From NCBI GenBank assembly GCA_038230275.1, contig JBBRNO010000016.1:15159-79158 (forward strand): DNA of 64,000 nt, in the 5' to 3' direction. The translations under genes and the position numbers were made by a program. The notes under the pieces are model-generated. The model was given only the letters and a program-made list of their open reading frames with translations, was not told the DNA's origin and did not search any database. This document shows positions 42,806 through 52,764 of the stretch, in pieces. The DNA is from JANXXV01 sp038230275. GTDB lineage: Bacteria; Acidobacteriota; Terriglobia; Bryobacterales; Bryobacteraceae. Numbering within the stretch: the stretch's first letter is position 1; each line of letters begins with the position of its first letter.

Positions 42806-44287
42806 TTATTTCGGAAATTTGTTTTTCAAGCCCTGTTCTGCAGCCTGCCGTGCTCCGGCCGAAGCCTCTTTTACCGCCAGGGCAGCCTGATAATGCTGGA
42901 CCGCCTGCTCCCGCTCGCCTGAAAGCTCTGAGAGCCGGCCAAGGTATACCTCGGTCCAAGCCCGTGTCTGCGAATCCGGCGTCAACTCCAGTGTCTTATG
43001 AAAGAGCTTTTCCGCCAACTCCGGATCTCGTTGCAGTGCTGCGATCCGGGCAAGACCATAATACGTCCTCGCGTGGATCGTTTTGTCTTCTGTCTGCTGC
43101 AACACCTTGCGGAACGCCTCGCCCGCCTGATTGTACTTTTTGTCCGAGTAGAATTGCTCGGCCGTCTCGAGTGATTTTGCCGCCGGCGATAAAGGAGCGG
43201 GCGGGGGCGCCACCGAAAGAGGTTCCGCCATTTTCCGTTCCGGCCTGCTAGTGGCGAATCGCACCGTCTCCAAACGGCTGGTTTCTTTCTTCAGGTCAAT
43301 GGCCGCAATCATGTCGGGGAAATAGAGCCGCATCGCCACTTCCTGCTTCTCGTAGGCGGGGAGCGCCTCGGCGAAATACGGAGTCAGTACAAAGCCCTCT
43401 TCCAACGCTTGCTTCACCATCGCCTGCCGCGTTTCCACCGAGCCCCGGAATAAGCGGCTCTCGATCGCCTTAATAAGCGATTCAACAGTGAGCAGCAGGA
43501 AATCTGCTTTGTAGTTCTCATCGAGAATGGGCGAACCCAGCGCAAAATCTTCCAGGCTCCGTTTCTTATTGACGCCCGCGGAAAACTTAGTCGCCAACGG
43601 GTCCATCAGATAGTGCAAGTATGCGTGACGGATCTCGTCGGTCTGCGGTTCCGGGGCGGGCGTTAAGACAATATAATATTCGTCGCCGTAGCTCCTGGTC
43701 TGAATCTGGCCCGGCCGTCCCAGCAGATCGAGATACACCTGAAAATGCCGGCCCATGTACCCGCTGGTAGGATTGCGCACGTACCCGGTGGTCTCAAAAA
43801 TGGTCCGGCTGACTGGTTCGTGGTAACGGACCAGGGTCTGATCCAGCATTGGCTGCGCCTTCAACCACAGGCTTCCAATCCCCGCGTCGGCGTAAAAACG
43901 CACCATCAACTTGTCGAACCCTTCCAATGCAACCACATCCGGCGGCACTTCCCCCACCTGGAACTTCGATTTGAATTCGGGCGGATCGGATATCGATAGG
44001 GCAAAGGATACGTATTGGGCCAGATCGGCGGCAAAGGATTGTTTCTGATGCGTGGTAACAAAGTTCGCCAATTCGGAAACAACTTGCAGGTTCTTGCCCG
44101 CCAGTTGCTGTTGCACCATTTGGCCTACAGGGGACACAGAACCATGAGCTGCGAAACCCGCGGCCTGCAGCGCAGCCATTACCGAGAAAAGCGCGGGATT
44201 CCCATCAAGCTGGTTCTCACCCGCGGCTAAGATGCGGGACGCACCAGCGAGCACTAGAGCCAGTAGAAAGAAGATACGAGTGTACAA
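42806..44287 (-). CDS. Secreted protein with C-terminal TPR repeats
   Basis: The 493-residue product starts at a TTG (44287); no better start is visible. A signal peptide (residues 1-21) leads into a novel domain of about 330 residues with no family I recognise. TPR repeats from about 385 follow: AEQFYSDKKYNQAGEAFRKVLQ, ARTYYGLARIAALQRDPELAEKLFHKTLEL, EVYLGRLSELSGEREQAVQHYQAALA. The central part has conserved-looking DEIRHAYLHYLMDPLA and TVESLIKAIESR, hinting at a helical, peptidase-like fold, but no metal motif is evident. It pairs with the TPR gene downstream. Confidence 0.72.
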   Translation of the reverse strand: MYTRIFFLLALVLAGASRILAAGENQLDGNPALFSVMAALQAAGFAAHGSVSPVGQMVQQQLAGKNLQVVSELANFVTTHQKQSFAADLAQYVSFALSISDPPEFKSKFQVGEVPPDVVALEGFDKLMVRFYADAGIGSLWLKAQPMLDQTLVRYHEPVSRTIFETTGYVRNPTSGYMGRHFQVYLDLLGRPGQIQTRSYGDEYYIVLTPAPEPQTDEIRHAYLHYLMDPLATKFSAGVNKKRSLEDFALGSPILDENYKADFLLLTVESLIKAIESRLFRGSVETRQAMVKQALEEGFVLTPYFAEALPAYEKQEVAMRLYFPDMIAAIDLKKETSRLETVRFATSRPERKMAEPLSVAPPPAPLSPAAKSLETAEQFYSDKKYNQAGEAFRKVLQQTEDKTIHARTYYGLARIAALQRDPELAEKLFHKTLELTPDSQTRAWTEVYLGRLSELSGEREQAVQHYQAALAVKEASAGARQAAEQGLKNKFPK

Positions 44288-44317
44288 GACGGTCGGGGTA
44301 TCCGTCTTCAGTTTAGC

Positions 44318-46153
44318 TTACTTCTTTGAGGTAAACACCGTAAATTCGACGCCGCCGGCGATGGCCCGGCCGGGCATGGAAACCCCATAGATTTCCTGAT
44401 AGACGGTATCCGTGACGTTGGTCAATTGCAGGAAGGGGTGAAAGCGCCCGCGTGTGCTGGCCACGTACAAATCCACAACGCCGTAGGGATCGCGGCCATA
44501 TCGCTCCACCACACCGGCGCGGGCCCGGGCCAGGATACGGCCCGGCAGAAAACCCTGCCAACCGGCTAATCCGGAGTGTATGGGGTAGTTGAACGAGTAT
44601 TTTGAGAATGCCCCGGCCAGGTCGCTCTGTGCCCCATGCAAACCCGTATACTGCAACTCGAGGACGCTCCCTGGGCGGAGTTCCTGCTTGAGCGATGCCT
44701 CCACGCCGGTAAAGGCGATGTGCTGGAAATTGGTCGCGCGCCAGATGTCCGCCGGCGAATAACGAACGTAGTCGATGCCGTCCGTTTCGTTGCGCCGGAA
44801 AACCGTGATTTCCGCTTTCAGACTCGGGCGGATCGTCCAGTCGGCGCCTCCCTCATAACTCCAGGCCTTTTCTGGACGCAGGTTGGGGGAACCCACGTTC
44901 GCCGGGTCGTGGTAATAAAGATCGGTGTAACTGGGCAGCCGGAAGGCGCGGCTGACGCCCGCTCTCAACTTGACGCTGGACGAGAGCCAATAGCCGCCGC
45001 TAACCGATGGGCTCAGTTGACTTTGCGCCTTACCGTACACCTCTTCCCGCAAACCGGCGTTGAAGGAGAATCGTTTCAATGCCCGCGCGTCCCACGCCCG
45101 CACATCCAATGCCCGTATATCCAAAGATACGTAACCGGCAGCCCGCGCACGGTGGTGATAGCCGAGGTTATTACTATCGATGGAATCCCGATAGCCCTCC
45201 ACGCCGTAGTGCATCGTGACATTTCGCGCTAACGCGTCGCTGCGCCGCAACGCGCCTTGAAATCCTTCCACGGCGTGGCGGTTCGTGAAGACTTCGGGTC
45301 GATCCCGGTACAGAACGAAGAGGTCGGTGTGGCGGCGGTAAGCGAAGGACGCTTCGGTCTTCTCACCCAGGCTCTGCCGGATCGAAGTAAACCAGGTGCG
45401 GGTCCGCTCCCAGGAATTGTAGTTGCCATAAAATTGATCGGCTCCAAAGGGCCGGTCGTTATTCGCCAAGGTGATATCGGTGGCGCCCAGTGCTGTCAGC
45501 AGATGGGTGTTCGAGGCCAGCGAAAGATTGCGGTAGTCGCGGTCGGCCTGAAAGCCGGACGAAAAGTCACGCGAGAAGCTGAGTTGTTCGGTCAGAGATT
45601 TTCCCGCAAAAGCGATCACGCCTCGCTGCTGATTGACACCGAAGTTACCTGCCGCGACGCGTAATCGCAGCTCGGATGCTTCCGGCGCGCGAGTGATGAA
45701 ATTCACCACACCGCCCACGGCATCGGATCCGTAGCGAATGGAGCCGGAGCCCTTAAGGATTTCGACCGTTTCAATGGATTCCAGCGGCACGGGAACGTCC
45801 AGATTGTGATGGCCCGACTGAGCGTCATTGAGCCGCAAGCCATTCAACAGAATCAGCGTCTGACCAAAACCGCCGCCCCGTATCGTCAAGTCCGATTGCA
45901 GTCCGCCGGGGGCTCGCTGCCGGAGGTCGAGAGAAGAGTCCAGGCGCAGGAAATCGGCAAACGTGTTGGAGACAAGTTCCAGATTCTTAACGTTGATGGA
46001 GCGAACGGCGCGATCGGCCTCTTCCAGCGGAATGGGCTCAAAATACCCGGTGACCACCACCACTTCCACTTTGGGCGGCGGGGCAGTTGGTTGCGCGGGC
46101 AAGAACGCGGCGACACCAAGAAATACGGCCAGGCCAAGAAACAATCTACTCAA
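44318..46153 (-). CDS. TonB-dependent outer membrane receptor
   Basis: The frame is open to 46237, but I take the TTG at 46153 as start because it yields a signal peptide (LSRLFLGLAVFLGVAAFLPAQ) and avoids overlap with the upstream gene. The 611-residue protein has a plug domain: PLEEADRAVRSINVKNLELVSNTFADFLRLDSSLDLRQRAPGGLQ region, LTIRGGGFGQTLILLNGLRLND, and VEILKGSGSIRYGSDAVGGVVNFITR. A 22-strand barrel with alternating aromatic residues follows, ending GGVEFTVFTSKK. It resembles the vitamin B12/siderophore class; the ligand is unknown. Confidence 0.88.
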   Translation of the reverse strand: MSRLFLGLAVFLGVAAFLPAQPTAPPPKVEVVVVTGYFEPIPLEEADRAVRSINVKNLELVSNTFADFLRLDSSLDLRQRAPGGLQSDLTIRGGGFGQTLILLNGLRLNDAQSGHHNLDVPVPLESIETVEILKGSGSIRYGSDAVGGVVNFITRAPEASELRLRVAAGNFGVNQQRGVIAFAGKSLTEQLSFSRDFSSGFQADRDYRNLSLASNTHLLTALGATDITLANNDRPFGADQFYGNYNSWERTRTWFTSIRQSLGEKTEASFAYRRHTDLFVLYRDRPEVFTNRHAVEGFQGALRRSDALARNVTMHYGVEGYRDSIDSNNLGYHHRARAAGYVSLDIRALDVRAWDARALKRFSFNAGLREEVYGKAQSQLSPSVSGGYWLSSSVKLRAGVSRAFRLPSYTDLYYHDPANVGSPNLRPEKAWSYEGGADWTIRPSLKAEITVFRRNETDGIDYVRYSPADIWRATNFQHIAFTGVEASLKQELRPGSVLELQYTGLHGAQSDLAGAFSKYSFNYPIHSGLAGWQGFLPGRILARARAGVVERYGRDPYGVVDLYVASTRGRFHPFLQLTNVTDTVYQEIYGVSMPGRAIAGGVEFTVFTSKK

Positions 46154-46160
46154 CCGGAGC

Positions 46161-46664
46161 CTATTCCAGCGTCGAAGGCAGGATGGAAGTATCCGACCCT
46201 TTCGCTTTTCCTTTTTTCGTCTTGCCCTCGTCTCCACTTTCTGCCTTCAAGGCAGCTTTCGCTCTGCGTGCGTCTCGCGCTTTCAGTGTTCTTCGCAGCG
46301 CGTCCGCGGTCGCATTTTGGAACAACGGATCGGTTTCGGGGGTCATCAGCGTCCACAATCCATAAGCACCGATGACGGTGCCGAACGGAACATTCAAAAC
46401 GTTGATAGCGGAAACGATAATCAACATCACCCGCGCCCAGTCCTGTAGTAGACGCACGAAGTACCCGGCCAGAACGCACGGAGCCGCGATCAGCAATTGG
46501 AAGGCAACCAGAATCACGGCGATTAGCCCGACTATGTCTTCATTGAAGGCGGCGTAGACCCCGTTAAAGCCGCCGAATCGAATCAGAATAACGACGGAGG
46601 CGATGGCGCCGACAATGCCATACAACATATTCAGGATGCCGAGAATTCTGACGTGTCTATCCAT
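46161..46664 (-). CDS. Small polytopic membrane protein
   Basis: The product is 167 residues with three to four membrane helices (about 6-30, 45-70, 73-103) followed by a soluble, lysine- and alanine-rich tail (about 118-167). The initial RHVRILGILNMLYGIVGA stretch is seen in uncharacterised bacterial membrane proteins. No enzyme motif is visible. Its stop is 7 bases from the proposed TonB receptor start, so the two may be co-transcribed. Confidence 0.7.
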   Translation of the reverse strand: MDRHVRILGILNMLYGIVGAIASVVILIRFGGFNGVYAAFNEDIVGLIAVILVAFQLLIAAPCVLAGYFVRLLQDWARVMLIIVSAINVLNVPFGTVIGAYGLWTLMTPETDPLFQNATADALRRTLKARDARRAKAALKAESGDEGKTKKGKAKGSDTSILPSTLE

Positions 46665-46757
46665 TATTTCGTGGGTGCGATCAATCCGTGGTACTTCAAA
46701 CGTACGCTTACTAGCCTAGCCGATTTCGCCGAGATCCGCACCGCTCCATCTCTTCTC

Positions 46758-48095
46758 TCATCGCCGCAGAGTCCTCCAGTGTGATAACCACGCGGTAAAG
46801 GTACGCAGAATTGCGAATGTGAAGACCGGGGCATAGATCAACCAGCGAAATGGTGAGGACCCAACCCATTCCCCCAGATTGAGCCAGCCGATTAGAACCG
46901 AGTAGCTGAGCGGCATAAGAGCGCACCACAACAACAGCGGCGTCATGGGATAAAACACCAACAACGGCGCGAACCAGGTGAGATACCAGGGGTGGCAGTT
47001 GGCGGAGATTAGCAGCACAGTAGTCATCGACCAGAGCGCAGCCTTCTCCAGCGGGCGTACGAATCGAGCAATCCCAATGATTGCGGCTGCAATCAGCGCC
47101 GTGGAGGTGTACTTCGCTTGATATAAGTCGCCGCCGGAATACCATAGAATCGCTCCGAACAGGCTGTCGTTGTTACGCCACCCCCCAACGAATCCGCTCA
47201 GGAACTGGGCATTTTCGGTCACGTTGCCTATGTACGGCAACGCGAACAAACCGAAAATCGGGAAGAGAATCAGCCACTGATACCAACGTGATTTACCGCC
47301 TCCGGGAGAGAGAATGAATGCCGGAAACAAAAATATCGGCCAAATCTTTGCCGCCACCGCCATGGAGAGCGATGCAAAGGCCCACATCCAGCGGTTCCGC
47401 GCCGCCATCAACAATGCCAGAGTGACGCAGAAGATTGCGATGGCATCGTTGTGGCCGGTGCCCCAGAACTCTACTATCGGCAGCGGCGACCACGCGTAAA
47501 TGAGAACCAGGTTTAACGGCATCCGATGCTGCCGCAGAAGCAATACTAGAACGCCGATAATGCCAAGGTCGAACAGCGCGGGAGGCAGCTTAAACCAAAA
47601 CACCTGTACGAATGGATCCAACGTAAAGTGCTGTAACAGAATGTAGGTGACCCACTCGGACTGTTCCACGAAGGGGCCGTAGGCGCTTTTGAAATCTTTC
47701 GAGCCCACCTTCGGAAAAGTGGCATCCTGAACGGACGCCCATTGTACGTCGGCCGGCCTGATTTGGTACGGATCACCCCCGGCCGCCTGTATTTTCCCCT
47801 CCCACCGATAGCGGTAGGCGTCATCCGATAATGCCGGGTAAAGAGGCCAGACGGTGAGGCGAAACACAATCGCCGCTATCAGTACAAACCGCAGCGAAAT
47901 CGCCGGAGTGTCAGATGAAAGAGATTTCAGGATCAAATAGACAGAAACGAGATATAATACATGGGTCAGGATGATGAGGGTGATGGCCTCTACTACTTTG
48001 CTGCCTAAGTCGGCCAGCGGGTGCAGGAGTAGCAGCAACGCCTCAATCAGGACGGCAGCGATGATATACGGAACTTGTATTGCGCGCGCCCCCAT
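46758..48095 (-). CDS. Polytopic membrane glycosyltransferase-like protein (GT87/GT-C type)
   Basis: The 445-residue protein has ten or more membrane helices. The first loop after helix 3 has DDAYRYRWEGKIQAAGGDPYQI, the paired aspartates typical of GT-C/GT87 mannosyltransferases, and a later loop has WGTGHNDAIAIF. It probably transfers a sugar from a polyprenyl-phosphate donor outside the membrane. It is divergent from the GT2 glycosyltransferase gene at 48149, which may supply glycan chemistry in the same pathway. Confidence 0.75.
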   Translation of the reverse strand: MGARAIQVPYIIAAVLIEALLLLLHPLADLGSKVVEAITLIILTHVLYLVSVYLILKSLSSDTPAISLRFVLIAAIVFRLTVWPLYPALSDDAYRYRWEGKIQAAGGDPYQIRPADVQWASVQDATFPKVGSKDFKSAYGPFVEQSEWVTYILLQHFTLDPFVQVFWFKLPPALFDLGIIGVLVLLLRQHRMPLNLVLIYAWSPLPIVEFWGTGHNDAIAIFCVTLALLMAARNRWMWAFASLSMAVAAKIWPIFLFPAFILSPGGGKSRWYQWLILFPIFGLFALPYIGNVTENAQFLSGFVGGWRNNDSLFGAILWYSGGDLYQAKYTSTALIAAAIIGIARFVRPLEKAALWSMTTVLLISANCHPWYLTWFAPLLVFYPMTPLLLWCALMPLSYSVLIGWLNLGEWVGSSPFRWLIYAPVFTFAILRTFTAWLSHWRTLRR

Positions 48096-48148
48096 TGCAC
48101 TTTATCCCCTGAGTCGAGGGCCGATATTCGACCCGTGAAGACCAGCCC

Positions 48149-49765
48149 ATGGTAACAACTCTTATCCCGATAGCGTTCATTTCTGCCAGCCAGCGGCTGG
48201 ACCAGGCAATGACCTCCTTGTCTGACAAGACTTTTTCCGGGATTCATACGCTGAGCTGGTTCGACTGGGCCATCTTGATACCATACTTTTCGGTATTGAT
48301 CGTCCTTTCTTTCTATGGTTTGCATCGCTATGAGATGATCCGGGGCTATCTTAAGCACAAGAAAAAAATGGCATTGGTTTCGCCTGTGCGGTTCGACGAA
48401 CTGCCCCAAGTCACTATCCAGCTTCCCCTCTACAACGAAAAGTATGTGGTGGAGCGATTGATTGAAGAAACGCTGAAGATCGAGTATCCCCGGCACCTGT
48501 TTCAAATTCAGGTGCTGGACGATTCCACCGATGAAACCCATCCCTTCACGGAAGCTTTAGTGGCGCAGTATCAGGCACTTGGGCATCCAATCGTATACAA
48601 GCACCGCACCAACCGCCATGGTTACAAAGCGGGTGCGCTGCAGCAGGGACTGGAAACGGCAACGGGCGAATTTGTGGCAGTATTTGACGCCGACTTCCTG
48701 CCGCCCGCAGATTTCCTCATGCGCGCCATCCATCCTTTCGCCGATCCCAAGGTCGGTGTGGTGCAGACGCGCTGGACCTACCTGAACCGTCACTACAACG
48801 TTCTGACTGAAGTGGAGGCAATGCTTCTGGACGGGCATTTCGTGCTGGAACATGGAGCGCGAGCCGGAGAAGGGCTGTTCTTCAACTTTAACGGCACCGC
48901 GGGCATTCTCCGCCGCGCGATGATCGACGATGCCGGCGGATGGCAGCACGACACGCTGACCGAAGATTCGGATTTGAGTTACCGGGCGCAGGTCAGAGGT
49001 TGGAAGTTCGTGTACATTCCCGGAATCGAGTGTCCGTCGGAACTGCCTGTGGATATGAACGGCTTCCAGATTCAGCAGTCGCGATGGTCGAAGGGGTTGA
49101 CGCAGGTTGCCCTGAAACTGCTGCCGGGGATTCTGAAAGCGGATTTGCCTCGGCGCGTCAAAGTAGAAGCGATCGCCCATTTGACGCCGAACATCTCCTA
49201 TCCGCTGATGATCATTGTTTCCGCGCTGATGTTGCCGGTGATGATCGTCCGGTTCTATATGGGCTGGTTGCAGATGGTGTTGATCGACATGCCGCTGATT
49301 ATCGCGTCGTTCTGGTCGATCACCGCTTTCTACATGCTGGCGCATCGGGAACTCTATCCCAGGACATGGAGGCGCGCGATTTTTCTGATTCCGGCGCTTA
49401 TGGCAGCCGGCGTCGCGCTCACGCTGAATAACACCAAGGCCGTGATGGAAGCGCTCTGCGGGGTGCAGACCGCGTTTGCCAGAACGCCAAAGTATGCCAT
49501 TGGCGAACATAAGATGAAGCTTGAAAACGTGAAGTACAAGAGTCGCACGGGCTGGCTTCCTTACGTCGAAATCCTGTTCGGTTCCTACTTTCTATTCATG
49601 ATCGTCTTCGCCATTGACAGCATGAACTACCTGGCAATTCCGTTCCTGCTGCTCTTCGTTTCGGGCTATTTCTGGGCCGCCTTCACCAAGCTCTACGCAG
49701 ACTGGCAGGGCCGCCTGCAATGGCACCGGCAGCGCCGTCTGGAACTGGAGCAATCGGTCAGCTAG
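48149..49765 (+). CDS. GT2 family membrane glycosyltransferase (cellulose/mannan synthase-like)
   Basis: The frame gives 538 residues; an internal ATG (48209, MTSLSDKTFSG) is an alternative start that keeps the first helix. The GT2 core shows TIQLPLYNEKYVVERLIEETLK, LDDSTDE, VFDADFLPP (DxD), TEDSDLSYR (TED) and QQSRW (QxxRW). Membrane helices lie near 38, and near 345-375, 390-410, 425-440 and 478-515. The architecture is that of cellulose-synthase-like/glucomannan 4-beta-mannosyltransferase enzymes. Product identity cannot be fixed. It is divergent from the GT87-like gene across 53 bases. Confidence 0.9.
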   Translation: MVTTLIPIAFISASQRLDQAMTSLSDKTFSGIHTLSWFDWAILIPYFSVLIVLSFYGLHRYEMIRGYLKHKKKMALVSPVRFDELPQVTIQLPLYNEKYVVERLIEETLKIEYPRHLFQIQVLDDSTDETHPFTEALVAQYQALGHPIVYKHRTNRHGYKAGALQQGLETATGEFVAVFDADFLPPADFLMRAIHPFADPKVGVVQTRWTYLNRHYNVLTEVEAMLLDGHFVLEHGARAGEGLFFNFNGTAGILRRAMIDDAGGWQHDTLTEDSDLSYRAQVRGWKFVYIPGIECPSELPVDMNGFQIQQSRWSKGLTQVALKLLPGILKADLPRRVKVEAIAHLTPNISYPLMIIVSALMLPVMIVRFYMGWLQMVLIDMPLIIASFWSITAFYMLAHRELYPRTWRRAIFLIPALMAAGVALTLNNTKAVMEALCGVQTAFARTPKYAIGEHKMKLENVKYKSRTGWLPYVEILFGSYFLFMIVFAIDSMNYLAIPFLLLFVSGYFWAAFTKLYADWQGRLQWHRQRRLELEQSVS

Positions 49766-49801
49766 AACGGGTACTCCAATAATTCGGAGTTACAATGGGT
49801 T

Positions 49802-52255
49802 TTGGCATTGCGAACGTTGTCCATTGCGCTATTCGGCGTTTGCTACGGCATTTCCGCTGCTCCTGCCCCTCCACTGGTTTGTCCAGCGGGCGGCCCTATC
49901 GGAAGCGTAGACCTCCGGGTTTCTTCGCCGCGTTCCAAGGGTGAGCCGCTCCCATTGCGGACCATCAATCGCCTGGAAGAAGGCGACACTCTTCTTTACC
50001 GTCCAATTCTGCATGCCACCGAAGCCAGAGAAGGAGAAGTGGCTCTTGTCTTGGTTCCTGCCCAAAAGACCCCGTCTCAGGATAATCTGATCATCCTCGA
50101 TCCAAAGCCAGCCAATCAGGCGCAGACTTGGAACGTGCCGATCCGCGTTGCGGTGGTGGCCTTCGTCTACGGTCCGGCCGGCCTGAACCGCAAGAAGGTG
50201 AAGAACTTTCTGGCCCGCGACGAGGAACTGGTTTCACAACTGGCGGACTACGCCGAGAAAACGGCGCAAACCGAGGCCTTGATCGCAGCGCTATCCTCTC
50301 CAAATTCCTCGGCTGCCAGCATGCAATCGGCTTTGTCGGGATTTTCCTCGCAGTACGGGCTGAGCGTGCAACTGGATAAGAACGCTCCGGCCGAGCAGCA
50401 GGCAATGGCTTTGTTTCGTACTTTGAACCCTGCCATCGCGAGCTACGATCCGATCAGCCCGCAAAGAACGCAACAATACAGTCAAACGGCGCGCTTGGCG
50501 ACGTCGGTGGCGGCGCTCTTCTTTGGTAGCCCCGTGGGCCTGGCGGCTGGCGGGACGGCCATGTTGATGGAGATGCGTTCGCTGGCGTTCCCCAAAGCCG
50601 AATTCCGTTCCTCCTTCGCCCAAGCGCTGCCGCAGGATGGCCTGGGATTGTGCGGACGCCGCGATCCGGCAGCCCCTCATACCAAGGTCGCCTATCTTTG
50701 GGCGTCCAGGGTGCCCAATAGCGGTCCGCCGCAGTTGTCGGTTGAGAAATTGAACTCGGTGGCGCTTGCCGTAAAATCGCCCGTGCAGGTGAGTGCGCCG
50801 GATGCCGACTGGAAGTTCGTCGACCGGGCACACAACTGGGCCTTGCAGCCGGATAGCGGAAAGCGCATTCCGATTCGTGTTCAAAAGCTGGGCGATTCCA
50901 AGCAGCTGGAACTCGATACGGGCAGCGCGGTGAAACCTGGAACTTACCGGTTGGTGGCGGATTGGGACTGGGATCAGTTCACGGTGAAGGGCCAAATTGA
51001 GGTCAGGCCGCTGAGTGACTTGAACCCAGCCAAGTTGACAGCCTCGTCCCAAGACTTGCTGGTTGCCCGAACGGGCAAGGTGCCGCTCACGCTGGAAGGA
51101 ACGGACTTCGAATTCGTCACGAAAGTCGATATCGAGAAGGTCAACGACAAATTCGGCTCGCCGATGCCCATTCCCTTCGTCCTGCCGCAAGGACTACGGA
51201 AGGGGCCGCAAGATCGAATGGACATTCAAGTGAACACGATCGATCTGGACCCTGGCCAGTATGTTCTTCGGATCTCGCAGGTGGACGGGAAGACGCATCC
51301 GGTCAGCCTGAAGATTCTACCGGCGCCCCCACGGATCGACAATTTCCCGGTAGTTTTGAACAAGGGCACATCGTTTGTGAAGTTCCAACTGAAAGGCCAA
51401 CGGCTGGACCTGCTGAACCGGCTGGAACTGGCGCGAGGCACAGCGGAATTGGGACCGCCATCAGCGGATCAGACCGAGCGCCGTTTGACACTGCACATGG
51501 CCGCGAACATCGACGCCGGCACCGGGCTGGCGGCGAAGGCCTTCATCCGCGACCGTAGTGAGCCACTTACCTTTGCCGACGCAGTGCGGATCGTAGGGCC
51601 GCGGCCTCGTGTGAAGGAATCCAAGATCAGTACTCCTCCGGGCCAGGATGTGGAATTAGAAAGTGGCGAGCTGCCCGGCGGAGCCTACCTCAGCGCGATG
51701 CTGCGGGTTGAGCATCTACAATCCAACAGCGTAGTGAAACTGGATTGCCAGGATCAGGGCGGCACCGCACTCAATCTGCGGCTTGGTGAGCGTGCGGGAC
51801 CGGTGAGTCTACAACAGCTCGCTCCGGACCAGGTGTTCCTATCCTTCGATACCGGAGTGTGGTTGAACGGCTGCGCGCTGCAAGCTACGGTCACCAATGG
51901 TAGCGAAGGAGAGTCTGACCCGCATCCGATGGGCCGGATTGTGCGTATACCCAGAATAGAGAGCTTTGATTTGGCGCCAGAGGATACGAAGACGGGACAG
52001 ATGCTGGCTTTGCTGACTGGGCAGAATCTGGAGACGATCGAAAAGACCGGCTGGGGTTCGGAAGAGGCGGAGCCTGTGGAAGGATTGCCGCTTCCAGTGC
52101 CCGGCGAGGGACAGAAGCAAAGTCTGCAAGTACGCCTACCGCCGGTATCGGAACCAAAGTCAGTGTTGTTTGTCTGGTTGCGCGGTGAGGGCAAAGCTCG
52201 CAGCATCAAAGTACCGGAGAGGCCCGGATTGACTCCGGGAAGTAAGAGCCGGTAG
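49802..52255 (+). CDS. Large exported protein of unknown function with IPT/TIG-like segments
   Basis: The 817-residue protein starts at TTG (49802). A signal peptide (residues 1-20) precedes a helical region with a long Ala/Ser/Gln-rich amphipathic part (about 115-195) and a hydrophobic glycine-rich hairpin (about 229-260, LATSVAALFFGSPVGLAAGGT). The C-terminal two thirds are beta-rich, with repeated 'PLTLEGTDFEFVTKVDI'-like strands that recall IPT/TIG or Ig-like modules. I recognise no family. The papain-like protease gene begins 11 bases after its stop, suggesting a functional pair. Confidence 0.75.
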   Translation: MALRTLSIALFGVCYGISAAPAPPLVCPAGGPIGSVDLRVSSPRSKGEPLPLRTINRLEEGDTLLYRPILHATEAREGEVALVLVPAQKTPSQDNLIILDPKPANQAQTWNVPIRVAVVAFVYGPAGLNRKKVKNFLARDEELVSQLADYAEKTAQTEALIAALSSPNSSAASMQSALSGFSSQYGLSVQLDKNAPAEQQAMALFRTLNPAIASYDPISPQRTQQYSQTARLATSVAALFFGSPVGLAAGGTAMLMEMRSLAFPKAEFRSSFAQALPQDGLGLCGRRDPAAPHTKVAYLWASRVPNSGPPQLSVEKLNSVALAVKSPVQVSAPDADWKFVDRAHNWALQPDSGKRIPIRVQKLGDSKQLELDTGSAVKPGTYRLVADWDWDQFTVKGQIEVRPLSDLNPAKLTASSQDLLVARTGKVPLTLEGTDFEFVTKVDIEKVNDKFGSPMPIPFVLPQGLRKGPQDRMDIQVNTIDLDPGQYVLRISQVDGKTHPVSLKILPAPPRIDNFPVVLNKGTSFVKFQLKGQRLDLLNRLELARGTAELGPPSADQTERRLTLHMAANIDAGTGLAAKAFIRDRSEPLTFADAVRIVGPRPRVKESKISTPPGQDVELESGELPGGAYLSAMLRVEHLQSNSVVKLDCQDQGGTALNLRLGERAGPVSLQQLAPDQVFLSFDTGVWLNGCALQATVTNGSEGESDPHPMGRIVRIPRIESFDLAPEDTKTGQMLALLTGQNLETIEKTGWGSEEAEPVEGLPLPVPGEGQKQSLQVRLPPVSEPKSVLFVWLRGEGKARSIKVPERPGLTPGSKSR

Positions 52256-52266
52256 AAGGAGGCGAA

Positions 52267-52758
52267 ATGTCGCAGATTGACGAAAATACGGTCGACGTGA
52301 AATACATTCAACAAGCCGACCCTAGGACCTGCTGGAATGCAGGCTACAAGATGATGTTGAACTATAAGGGTGGCGCCGGTTGGGAACCAAGGGCGGATGG
52401 CTTGCCAAATGACACGGAGATGCGCGACCGTGGGATTTACGATTCCGAGTTCGCCACCTGCCGCAACGCATTGGGGCTCAGTTCTTCGGTTTACACCGGT
52501 TTCAAAACCGCCAGCGCGATCAACGACAAGATTACGATGTACGGACCTATCTGGTGCTCGGGCTTCTGGGCCGACGGACACAAGCACGTCATTGTGCTTT
52601 GTGGCGTTCGCGAAGGGTATTTTTCCAGTGCCGAGGTCTTAGTGAATGATCCGGGCCGCGGTCTGGCCGGAGCACAGGGACGGAGTGCCTGGTGGTCACT
52701 CGGGCGCTTTGCGAACCACCTCAATCCGGTTTCGTACGCCTGCCAGCACTGGGCATAG
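52267..52758 (+). CDS. Papain-like cysteine protease (C39/AvrRpt2-like fold)
   Basis: The 163-residue protein is about the size of one papain-like catalytic domain. The catalytic elements are in order: Gln16 (oxyanion) and Cys22 in QQADPRTCWNAG, His107 in DGHKHVIVLCGV and Asp128 in LVNDPG. There is an AGGAGG-like ribosome site (GAAGGAGGCG) before the ATG. No signal peptide is seen, so it may act in the cytosol or be delivered by a dedicated secretion route. Related papain-like domains include secreted toxins and effectors. The upstream 817-residue exported protein may be its carrier or target; this is inference. Confidence 0.82.
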   Translation: MSQIDENTVDVKYIQQADPRTCWNAGYKMMLNYKGGAGWEPRADGLPNDTEMRDRGIYDSEFATCRNALGLSSSVYTGFKTASAINDKITMYGPIWCSGFWADGHKHVIVLCGVREGYFSSAEVLVNDPGRGLAGAQGRSAWWSLGRFANHLNPVSYACQHWA

Positions 52759-52764
52759 CAGACG

